This document shows, piece after piece, positions 43,027-53,200 of a stretch of DNA of 64,000 bases (positions within the stretch are counted from its first letter, which is position 1; each line of letters opens with the position of its first letter). Under the pieces are notes generated by a model that worked only from the letters and a program-made list of their open reading frames with translations, was not told the DNA's origin and ran no database searches. The DNA comes from Pseudoips prasinana (taxonomy: Eukaryota; Arthropoda; Insecta; Lepidoptera; Nolidae). The DNA lies in the NCBI GenBank assembly GCA_951640165.1, contig OX621260.1:13968001-14032000 (forward strand). Reading direction: 5' to 3'. The position numbers and the translations under genes were made by a program.

Positions 43027-43165
43027 TACAGACTCCAGCAAATCAAGTTACCCCAATCTGTCAAATTTCCCCAATTGAAAGTGAACCTTATGCTTTTGTG
43101 ATAAAGTTGAAAACCTATAAAAGAAATGTGACAGATTCGGGTAGCTAGATGTGCTGGCGTCTGTA
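43027..43165. mobile_element. MITE family 3 copy in the hairpin loop
   Basis: Starts TACAGACTCCAGCAAATC and ends GATGTGCTGGCGTCTGTA; interior TTTCCCCAATTGAAAGTGAA. Confidence 0.85.
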
Positions 43166-43392
43166 CATAATTCGAAATATAAATTTTCTCTCAAAATGAA
43201 AATAAATAGAATTGCTATTCCGCAGGTAGAGTCCCTCCGTTCGAGTCAGTTCTAAAATCATCACACGTAGCTTTGAGTTCATAATTGTTTACTGCCTATT
43301 AACCGAGCACATTTCAAATTCTTTTCTTTTTCTTTTCGTTTTAAAAGACAACGCCCAAACTTGGGAATCTAATCCCTGTGTCGCGGGGTACT

Positions 43393-43560
43393 TGACTAGC
43401 TGTGCCCCACGGTTTTACCCGCCTTAAATTTTATAAATTATCACAGCTCCTCTCCCGTAGACCTCTGTGCAAAATTTGAAGTAAATCCATGCAGTACTTT
43501 TTGAGTTTAGCCCGAACAAACAGATAAACAGACGAAAATTCTACAAACTATTTTTTTGGC
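43393..43560. repeat. Repeat family W-like fragment
   Basis: CTAGCTGTGCCCCACGGTTT, TTAAATTTTATAAATTATCA and AAATCCATGCAGTACTTTTT; it ends before the right arm. Confidence 0.5.
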
Positions 43561-43807
43561 TTCGATGTCGATTGTAGATCACGCCCCAAGTATCCTTTTT
43601 AAATAACATTCAATGTACAATTTTTACATTCCTACGATTTTATTATATGTATAGATATAGATAAATTACTGGAGTACAAGCAGCAATGTCGCGTCATGTC
43701 ATCATGTGGTGAAAACAGAACTAAGTTCCATTTTTTGGCCTTGTTTTGTATGGCATGATTTGAACATGTGTATAGAAGAAAAGAATGTTGTATTGAACTG
43801 TCTTATC

Positions 43808-44579
43808 TTAGCCAATTCTCCAACAATTATTCCTAACAGGTACATTTTCGTCTAGTAGAGCAAAAGATATCCCCATATTTAACAGAAATTATGGTCACTC
43901 TACTAGAACATTATAAGAGATATCATTATTTTTGAGATTACACGCGTAGAAAATTATCCTGAGGGTAAAACGCTATGTCAATCTGATTAGGGTAATATTA
44001 CGAATAAATGGATGTTAACACCGAAATCTTAACAATTATAGATAATGAGATATCAGCGTTCAAAGTAACGTTACGATTGCGCGGCCACGAAACTTTTGTT
44101 TTGCCTTGATTTCGTCAGTTTAAATAAACTTTGGTGGCATGAAATGCTTTCGGTACTTTTGACATATTAAAACCTTTCTTCTAGTAACAGTTTTACTGCA
44201 TGATATCTTAAGTTTTTAAGAAATAATCGAGATTAAAGAAACATCAAGTGCACGATTGCGCGGCCATAACTTCCAAGGTGAATATTTCGTGAAATATTGA
44301 TCTTAGTCTTATAATTCTTTTTTTGACAATTGTTGACAAATGAAATGTTCAATTAACAAAAAGATTTAGATCTCTATCCCAAGTAGTTACTGAGATCTCC
44401 ATGGCCGCGCAATCGTGCACGTTACGTTCGCGCGGCCAACTTAAAATCCCTGTAACTTCTTTATTTCTGCTTTGACAAAGTTTTGGTTTGTTCCTTTCGA
44501 TTTTGACTAATTTTGAAAAAAAATATAGCGATTTCTTTTTCTGTTTGGATAACGTGGCGGAGCAATCGTGACGCACACG
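43808..44579 (-). repeat. Right arm of 771-bp inverted repeat
   Basis: TTAGCCAATTCTCCAACAAT to GAGCAATCGTGACGCACAC, the reverse complement of 41794-42564 along its whole length. Confidence 0.95.
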
Positions 44580-44955
44580 AAAAAACATCAAGAGTCGAAT
44601 TCGCAGCGTGTCGAGAAGTGTTGAAGTACTGTCAAACTGATGCCAAAAACAGTTCTGTTGCGTCGGATCACGCATCTCTTTTTATCATACAGTGTTGCAG
44701 CTAGTGACATTTCGCTCCCTCAGCCCTTTGTTCCTCTATTCCGTAGGTATACTAACTTTATGGAAAGAACGTGATGTATCATTCACGTCTTTTATTTTTC
44801 TGCATTTTCGTATTAAAATGCGTTGGTCAATTAAATAGGTAGTGATAATTATTTAACACATCTGTGTTAATTTGACCGGTAACCTTTATTGGCGGCGAAA
44901 ATGACAGTTGATACAATACTAATATCATAGAATAAAAAGTACTGCTAATATTAAT

Positions 44956-45094
44956 TACGCCAGCACATCCAGCTACCCCAATCTGTCAAATTCTTCTTTT
45001 ATAGATTTTCAACTTTATTACATAGGCATAAGGTTCACTTTCAATTGGGTAAATTTGACAGATTGGGGTAGCGTGATGTGCTGGCGTCTGTGCA
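44956..45094. mobile_element. MITE family 3 copy
   Basis: ACGCCAGCACATCCAGCTAC at the left and its inverse GTAGCGTGATGTGCTGGCGT at the right. It sits in the Gga-EMRE gap. Confidence 0.8.
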
Positions 45095-45630
45095 TACTTA
45101 AATGTATTATCCAAAGATTGGTATTATCTAGCATACTTAGTCCCGGCGACAACCACTGCGGCAGTATTCACTAGTGGCGCACTTACATGTATAATGTACT
45201 CTGTGTTACAGAGTCTTCACGACGAGCACGGTGCGAAAGTCCCGACGACGGACAAAATACACAGTACATTGTGAACGGAACATTTCGCACTGTTTACTTT
45301 CATTGATAATTTTCACTTTTATTCCCTTATCTTGATTCGGAAACCTTAATAACCTGGACCTGGCAACATTACTGACATATGCTCAGCGTTGCCAGACCGT
45401 ACCAAAAAGTACGGTTTTCCGTACTATTCAACACACAACCGTACCACAACCGTACCTCAGGGTAGACCGTACCTTTTTCGTACCTTTTCTATAATAGTGA
45501 TTTATTTTTACTACAAACAAAAAAAAGTCACCTTCCGTTTTTCTCCACATTCTGTGTTTAAAAACTTTTTTCTTCCAACCAAATATGATTTGGCTGTTTG
45601 GATTACATTCCTTGCCTTCTTCCTCAGGAG

Positions 45631-45695
45631 CCAAAGATATTATAATATAATATTATAAGAAGATATATATAAGATGTTATATTATAATATCTTTG
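45631..45695. mobile_element. 65-bp palindromic mini-element (CCAAAGATATTATAATA)
   Basis: Left CCAAAGATATTATAATATAA, right TATATTATAATATCTTTG, flanked by CAGGAG on both sides (45625-45630 and 45697-45702). Same termini as the 24-bp palindrome at 46407. Confidence 0.7.
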
Positions 45696-45783
45696 TCAGG
45701 AGCGATGAATTAAAAAAACAAATGTCGATACTCGATGTCAATCTGGAGCATAGAGAACGTTTTATAGTCTGGAACCGAGATCG

Positions 45784-45837
45784 AACCATAAAGTTAGTAT
45801 ACCTACCGAATTCCGTAGGTATACTAACTTTATGGTT
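45784..45837. repeat. 54-bp near-perfect palindrome made of two CCATAAAG TIRs
   Basis: AACCATAAAGTTAGTATACC then TAC, a GAATTC centre, and the inverse half. The arms equal the TIR of the 4.43-kb element at 40333-44763. No target duplication was seen at this copy. Confidence 0.85.
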
Positions 45838-46406
45838 GGGTACTAACTAAAGATAATTCATTCCCATATTTATTTACTTTTAAAAAGTGTAAGTACTTAT
45901 TTTTTTTTTCTAATCACTACTGCCAAGGTGTTCTTTATAATGCCCTTCATTCATCCTTATTAATTAGATACTGACAAACAACTTGAAATTTTACAGACTA
46001 TCTGTTCTAATGGTGAAACGTTAAACTTTATTTAATTAAACTTTATTAATTTAAAGTTTGATATCTAAATAAATTATTTAATATTAATAATCACCACTAG
46101 CGTCAAACCGAAACAGATAAATGTTGTTGAAAAATTCAAAAATGTACGTCCTATTTTTTAATGTTTTGTTGGGGTTGCCATCTTGTGAAATAACAACCGA
46201 ATTTGGATAATTCCGGAGCATTTACGTACCTATATCACATAAATTCATTCAAATAATTGGCTATTTGACAGTGGAACCAAATAATAATTACACAATAGGT
46301 ATTTCGCTTTAAAAGAATTTTTAAATATTTTATTTTTGCTAAATAGATTTCTGTCTGAAAAGATGCCTTTTTATTTATGGATTACAAGATTAGAGACGTG
46401 ATCCGT

Positions 46407-46430
46407 CCAAAGATATTATAATATCTTTGG
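46407..46430. mobile_element. 24-bp perfect palindrome flanked by 6-bp direct repeats
   Basis: CCAAAGATATTA is followed by its exact inverse TAATATCTTTGG. ATCCGT lies immediately on each side (46401-46406 and 46431-46436). It looks like two TIRs joined with nothing between them. Confidence 0.75.
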
Positions 46431-47362
46431 ATCCGTCATCTTGTGACGTGACATCTCTCAGAAATTGTCAAACAAAACGTCATCTGTCAGGTTCAAACAA
46501 CGTTCACTGATTAGCAAGAAATATACGGTTTTGAAACTCCGAGGTCATGAAATGTGACACCATCAAATGTCACGTGACCGGTTGTTTTCACGCGAATTTT
46601 AAATTAATAAATACTGCTGATAAACACCTAAATACAACATCAAATTACCTTTTCTTGTAAATTTTGATAACGAATGATTTCGAGATAAGCAAATGTTTAT
46701 CTGTAGAGAGATATTAAAAATTTTGTAGATTGAAATGTAAACTATTAACTTGCATTGAGAATGGGTCCAGGCTAAGTATTAAGCATTATGGAATGAAGTA
46801 AAGCATATCTACAGACAGAATGACACATATCCAAACTATTGTAGATTCAAGCATGTATGTGTGTCTGTGTGAGAGTCGTACTTTCTTCAACTTTCCATCA
46901 TATTTGACACTAAAATATGGACACAAATTACTTAGATGGAATTTTCTTAGTTCTTAAAACATTATTTTCATAATTTTTTTGACAAACTACTTCTAACTAT
47001 AGCATATTTCAACATTTTAGCAATACCTTCTTCAAACATCTACAATTTCTCTGTCTGTGTAAAAATGTTAAAATACTCTCCTGATATTAAAAATATTTTC
47101 AAATTCAAAAGATTCCAAAAGACAACTTCAGCGCGCCCTGTCGAGAATTTTTAATACTGAAATGAGGTGTCTTTATATTCGATTCCCCATCGCTTTTTTT
47201 TCTAACCTATGGTCGCTGACAGCCAACTCGAAGGAAAAAAAACTTACCTAGTTTTTGCAGAAGTATCCCGACTCAACCGTACCTTGAAGTTAAAAACCGT
47301 ACCTTTTCAGAAAGCCAACCGTCCTTTTTGGGGAAATCATACTGGCAACACTGCCATATGCT

Positions 47363-47453
47363 GTCAAAGTGACAATATTCCAGCGAACTGGCTTTCCAGT
47401 TTCTAAAAATAATCGAATAGGTACGAGCATTTATCCGCATATTATTGCGCAAA
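47363..47453 (+). promoter_or_regulatory. EMRE proximal promoter / 5' UTR
   Basis: About 90 bp between the hAT target duplication and the EMRE ATG. No TATA box. Transcription must start either here or within the transposon end. Confidence 0.4.
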
Positions 47454-47720
47454 ATGGCTATTTTCCGGTTAGCCCGCTTGATGGCTCAAACCAAAAACCT
47501 GAGAAAAGGCGCTCACGTTATACAGAGGAGAACAGCTACGACTACCCCGAGCGGTGCCATCCTTCCAGAGCCAGAGAAGACTCCATTTGGTTTGCTGAGT
47601 ATAGTTCTCGCCGTGGTGCCTGGTCTGCTCATTGGAGCAGCTATAAGTAAAAATATTGCCAATTTCTTAGAAGAAAACGAATTGTTTGTGCCATCTGATG
47701 ATGACGACGATGATGATTAA
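47454..47720 (+). CDS. EMRE: Essential MCU regulator (EMRE/SMDT1), mitochondrial
   Basis: 88 residues in one exon, start ATG at 47454 (context AAAATGG), stop TAA at 47718. The N-terminus MAIFRLARLMAQTKNLRKG is basic and lacks acids, as expected of a mitochondrial targeting peptide. A conserved single membrane segment FGLLSIVLAVVPGLLIGAAI (about residues 45-64) includes the family's GXXXG-type glycines. SKNIANFLEENELFVPSDD and a C-terminal poly-Asp tail follow. EMRE links MICU1 to the MCU pore in the inner mitochondrial membrane and is required for calcium uptake in animals. The length is normal for the family. No genomic A-run follows, so it is not an obvious retrocopy. It diverges from Gga and converges on fliI. 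An AATAAA lies near 47980-47990. Confidence 0.96.
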   Translation: MAIFRLARLMAQTKNLRKGAHVIQRRTATTTPSGAILPEPEKTPFGLLSIVLAVVPGLLIGAAISKNIANFLEENELFVPSDDDDDDD

Positions 47721-50240
47721 AACCGGTTCTTGGTACATCTCCAGATTTGTTCTATAGTACCCATGACACATATGGCTATTACTATCGTGAATTTATCTCC
47801 TTTTACTGTTTAACGATTCTATTAATGTTATTGAATACTATATTTAAGATAATGTTAAAACAAACAATGCAATCTTCAGCATCTACATGTTTGTATTATT
47901 TTACTGACATTTTTATTAAATCCCAATTTTATTCTGTAATTTATGTTTCAGATGTATGTGTAAGCTTGATGCAGGTATAAATAAATAAGAGATGTTTACA
48001 GTAAAATTTTATTAGGATTGTTACAAAACATTAAAACTTTGTGCTCAAAATTGGGATGGCATTGCACACAATACTCAAGGTTTTTGTTTGAATTATGAGT
48101 TTTATTATATTAATAAATCTTATTTACATGATGTACATAAATACAGTTTATATAATGTCATTACAGTGTATAAAACAGCTATATACAGCTAAATCCATTC
48201 AAATAAACAAATTATCATGATTATATTAAATGCATCATTCAAATGTATAGAAGTAACACAAAGGCATACTCTGCTATTCTAGTCAAAAGTTACTCAAATG
48301 TAGCAATAAAAGTTTGCATAAAATCTCATCACTCTTGTGCTTAATATTTTGAAAATGATCATTCAAATAAATGAGATAATGGCATGATTCAGTCTTTCAT
48401 TTTTGACAAACCGCCACTTTATTTCTAACACTGCACATCTATAATATTTTTACTGTGGAATATTGTTTAATAGATTCATTACAATAGAAGATAAATGTGA
48501 CAGATTAAAATTATTCAGTCTTAACCACATTTTAATCTTGTGACATCTACATGACAATAGGAATGTTTGTAGTAGGCATGTTAGGGTACACTAAAAACAA
48601 TTGAACCATGTAATTTAACAACAAATATTGTGCATTTAGATATGTGATATACATCATACAAATCATTTATTATCATTATTCCTTTCTTTAATTTGATTAA
48701 CAATAAAATTATGGCAAGTTTATTGTTGAACTTGTTAATGTAGAATTAATATTGAATTTATTTTCAATCTGTCAAGGAACTGATAAAAATATTTACGTTG
48801 TGCACTGTTAGAAATCCTAATAAAAATTACTCCCTAAAATGTCTTTACATGGAAGCTCAATATAATTATACTAGAATTTAGTAATACTCCATAGTGCACA
48901 AATACTATCCAGTATATAATAATCTGGTGAATATACCATAAATAATTCCAAAACAGACATTTGCAGATAAAACATGTACAATCTATTAAATACTGTGGTT
49001 AAAAAGTGATATGATTATAAAATATTTACTTTTGGCCTTATTAAAAGTTGCAGGAACAAATACTGTCTATCCAAATGTGCCTCATTTTTCTTAAATGCTA
49101 AAAAATCACGCATACAAAACTAGATAGCCATCTAATGGTAAAATCTGTGTAAGGAGAGCATTTTAACTTCAACATGTTCAGAATGTATTCCTATATTATA
49201 TTAATAACCTATTATTTCAGACAGTTGTCCCATGTTGTATATAATATAAAAAAATGCATATACATTTACTGCATAACAGGCAAAAATTTTCAACATCACA
49301 AGTCCATGCAGGAACCATTTAAGCTCCTTTAAAGAAGCCTATTCCAATATAGATATAAGTCTCCCTTGTATATTTGAGTAATTAATTTATGGAATCATTT
49401 TATAGCATGATCAATAAGTGATTTTTTGCAAAGAAACATAGTAGAGAGACTTATTTTGACATTGCCATGCCATTGAACTGGACTTCTGTGAGTCAAACTG
49501 GGTCAGTACATCATCATCATTATGTCAGCCAAATTAGGCTTTTGTTCAGCAGTGGATGCTGAACAAAAGCCTCCCCAAAAAATTGGGAAGATATGCCATA
49601 GTCACCATGCTTACTGACTGATCGCAGTTTGATGGTCACAGTATACAGAGAAAAACGCTACTGCCCATTCTCCGGTATGTTTTCCCTTTGGACTGTTTCT
49701 AGGCCCCCTACAGGATGAGATGGGGTGATGATTCTTCCCCCTCACCACGCAGCGCGGGTGGTTCAGTTACAAGGGCCCAATTATGATGTTAAGTATGGAT
49801 ATCATACAGTTATGGAGTACTAAGTACATGAAGTGCCATGTGGGAATGTCTAGTCTGCCAGGATCTCAATCCATATCAGAAGTTGTAAATGCAACATGCA
49901 TTTTGACCATCTATTGTGGTAAAAGTCAACATTGGGATTAACCCTTTATAAGGCTCGATCACCATATTTTGAACTCTATGACATTGAGATAAAGTTCAAA
50001 ACCTATTAATTAAGGGTTATTAAGATTGTCGGCAGTCTAATAGACACTAAAATGAGACAACCCATGATTGAACTGGAAGAAGAGAGAGTGGGGCTTATTT
50101 CAAGATTGAAATGACAAATTGGTAATTACATCACCCTACTACTCAACTAATAGGGCCTAATATAAATAAATTTAGTACCATATATATATTTTAGACTCTC
50201 CATATCCAGAATAAGTGTTGCTAACTACAGATGTATTGGT
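47721..50240. other. EMRE 3' flank and probable long fliI 3' UTR
   Basis: AT-rich, with few repeats compared with its surroundings. The minus-strand sequence downstream of the fliI stop shows no coding and may be its 3' UTR, reaching perhaps to about 48.1 kb (inference). Only a family X copy (49510-49762) is recognised. Confidence 0.45.
49510..49762 (+). repeat. Repeat family X copy with a hairpin at its head
   Basis: GGCTTTTGTTCAGCA and TGCTGAACAAAAGCC (49540-49573) are inverted. Then come ATATGCCATAGTCACCATGC and CCCCCTCACCACGCAGC, X blocks. Confidence 0.7.
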
Positions 50241-53200
50241 TTACTCCGGGGGCCTCTTGTGCTCGCCCCAGCCATGGAAGCACTTGGTGAACCGTCGCGA
50301 CTCCTTGTTCTTGAGAGTGAGGAACAGCTTGCGCGGCTTGTCAGGTTGCATTGACTTCATGTGTTGGATGTATACCTTTGGTTTGACAACATTGTTTTAT
50401 TATTCTTATCTATGATTACAAAATATACCTGTATGGATGGCCTTAGGTGCCTTAAAACAAAATGCTTTCAACATATTTTCTACAATTTGGACTCATAAAT
50501 TTTGATTTTCAATATATCGGTTATAGTTTAATTTTATTTGTAAGTAATATCACAGTATCCAAAATAAAATATGCTCATTGTATCTTTGGATTCATAACAT
50601 GTATTTAATAATAATAATAATAATAAATAAATTTATTTCTCTCACAAAGATCAAGTACAAGGTGGTAATACATTTTATGTCACTTAGAATAAGTAACTAG
50701 CTTTGTGAGAGCTGGTGCCTATTGTAGGTTTAGAAGAAAACCTGTATTACAGGTCACCAGTGCCCACTCCCCAGTTTATACCTAGTGAAATTAAACTATA
50801 TTTTAAGCTAAACGGTACATGACGTGAGACGGTATTTAAACAGATGAATAATTAAAACTAATAGAAAAATAACATATTATAAAGAATAAAAAAAGAATCT
50901 AAATAAAAAGTAGGTAGAGAGTTTGTAGATGTGTTAGTGGGTGTCTGTTTGTGTGAGTGTGTGTGAGTGATAAGTACTTGTTGTGTAGGAAATAAGCGTA
51001 TCTAGTAATATTAATAAGTTGGTCTTAGGTGTTAGGCTTTATTTTTAAAAGAAAGCAGTACGCAACCATCAAGGTACAACAAGGTAGGTGTTTATATATT
51101 ATATTAATTATGATAACAAAAATAACAAATAGGAGATAACAATATGAATTGGCTATTAAATAATTTGTCTCAACAGGCTTTCTGTTCTGTCATAATCTAG
51201 ACTTTTCAGAAAGCTAGCTACCTTTTGTTTACAGCGGATTTTATTTAATGGATAAAGGTCAAGTCTATTATTTAATTTATTATACAGATAGGCACCTAGA
51301 AAATGGAAAAATCTTTGGGAAAAACTCGTATTGCATTTTGAGGTTTGGCATACGGAACCCTTACGCCTTTTATCCTTTAGTAAGTTAGGATTATATTCCA
51401 ATTGATGATGTTTTTTAAGAATAGTGTGGAGTATAAACGTCTGCCTGACCGATAGGAAGTCCCATTTTTTATATAACTCAACGGTTGGAAATCTAAAAGG
51501 AAGGCTGGCAGCAACTTTGAGTATAACACGTTGAGCTCTTTCAGCCTCAATTAAATGGATTTTCGCCGCTCCCCCCCAGGAGGTGATACAATAATCTAAC
51601 AGTGATTGACATAACGCGTAATATACCATTTTTATCACCCGATTGTCAGCCACGTGTTTGAGAGCCTTGAAAATGTATATCATTTTTCGCAACCTCGGGA
51701 CTAATATGTCAATATGGGGTTTGAAACTAAGATTTTGGTCAATAATAACTCCCAGGTGTTTGATGGTGTCGGTTCTTTTAATCACGGGACAGGAGCATGT
51801 ACTATGTTTTAGGGCGCAGGTGTGTGCAATAATGGAATAAGAAGGTGGTGGAAGTAAATTAGATTTTAGTGCGAATGGTATGTATTTGGTTTTGTCTATA
51901 TTGAGGGTCAGCACATTATTATTTAGCCAGTGAGCGACTTTATCAAATCCTTCCTGGGCGGCTGCATAAACCTCTTCCCAGGAGTTGCCGGTGAAAAAGA
52001 GGGCAGTATCATCGGCGAAAGTGAAGATATGGCCCCCAGTCAATCTGAGCTGACAGAGATCGTTAATGTAGGTCAGGAATAGAGTTGGCCCAAGTATGCT
52101 ACCCTGGGGCACACCGTGCTTAAGAGGGAGTTCGTCACTAACCCAATGATTGATTTTAACTCGCTGGTACCTGTCAGTCAGAAAACTTTTAAATAGTTGG
52201 AGGGGGACACCACGAACGCCCATTTTTTCTAATTTTGATAAAAGGTGGGGAATGGAAACTGTGTCAAAGGCCTTGGCAAGATCAAGAAAGACAGTAAGGC
52301 ATTTTTGTTTGTGATCAAGTGAGGTGACTATACGATCAACTAGCTCACTTACTGCTTCGTTTGTTGACTTGCCTTGACGAAAACCGAATTGAAAAGGTGA
52401 GAGAAGGTTATTGGTTTCTAAATAACTTATTAGCCTTTGATTCATGAGTCGCTCTAGGATTTTTGAAAGTGTCGGCAAGATCGAAATCGGTCTGAAATTA
52501 TTGACACAGTCTTTATTACCCCCCTTATATATTGGTTTAACAATAGCCAATTTAAAAGCTGAAGGAAATTCACCCGTTGCAATCGCAAGATTACATATAT
52601 GTGTTATGGCAGGGGTGATGATATGGGAATATCTTTTTAATAGTCTACCTGATATGTGATCAGCTCCTACGGCACAATTGTCCCTCAAATTATTAATAAG
52701 TTGCAAGATCTCGCGATCGTTCGTGGGGAGCATAAAAAAAGAGCTAATTGGTGGGTCAAGGTTACAATCTTGAGGTTGCATTCTGTTCCTAAAGGAGGCA
52801 GAATTCACTTGTTCTGCAAGTCTACTGCCTACATCTACGAAAAATTGGTTTACATTATTCACACTAAAGTGTGGGGCATCGTTTGAAAGAAGACAAGCTG
52901 AATAATCATTTACCCTGTTTGGACCACTAATATCCTTAATAATATTCCATAATTTCCTCTTGTTATTACCTGCTTTTTCTATTTCTCGCTTTTCATAGCT
53001 ACGTTTTGCTTTTTTTAAAAGTGTGGTACAATAATTTCTATAGCGCTTGTAAGTAATTTTTAGTGTCACGTTATTGGGATCTTTCTTACATTTCTTATAC
53101 AGATTATCCCTATTACGCATACATCGGATAAGACCTTTTGTGATCCATGGTTTATAATATCGCTGCCTTTTGGGAATTGTAACTAACTCAGAATTTGACT

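Larger units (their letters stand above)
40333..44763. mobile_element. 4.43-kb TIR element containing a large inverted duplication
   Basis: The ends CCATAAAGTTAGTATACCTA plus CGGA (40333) and their exact inverse (ending TATGG at 44763) are flanked by the 6-bp direct repeat AAAGAA (40327-40332, 44764-44769). No transposase was seen. Inside are a truncated LINE (40955-41330), two family X repeats, a MITE and a pair of 771-bp inverted arms. Superfamily unknown. Confidence 0.8.
45384..47354. mobile_element. hAT-type non-autonomous transposon
   Basis: The ends CAGCGTTGCCAG and CTGGCAACACTG are inverted. The 8-bp direct repeat CATATGCT flanks them (45376-45383 and 47355-47362), the hAT signature. 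Clusters of ACCGTACC occur just inside both ends (45394-45480 and 47275-47310), probably transposase-binding subterminal repeats. No transposase was recognised. Three small palindromic elements lie inside. Its right end is about 100 bp before the EMRE start codon. Confidence 0.85.
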
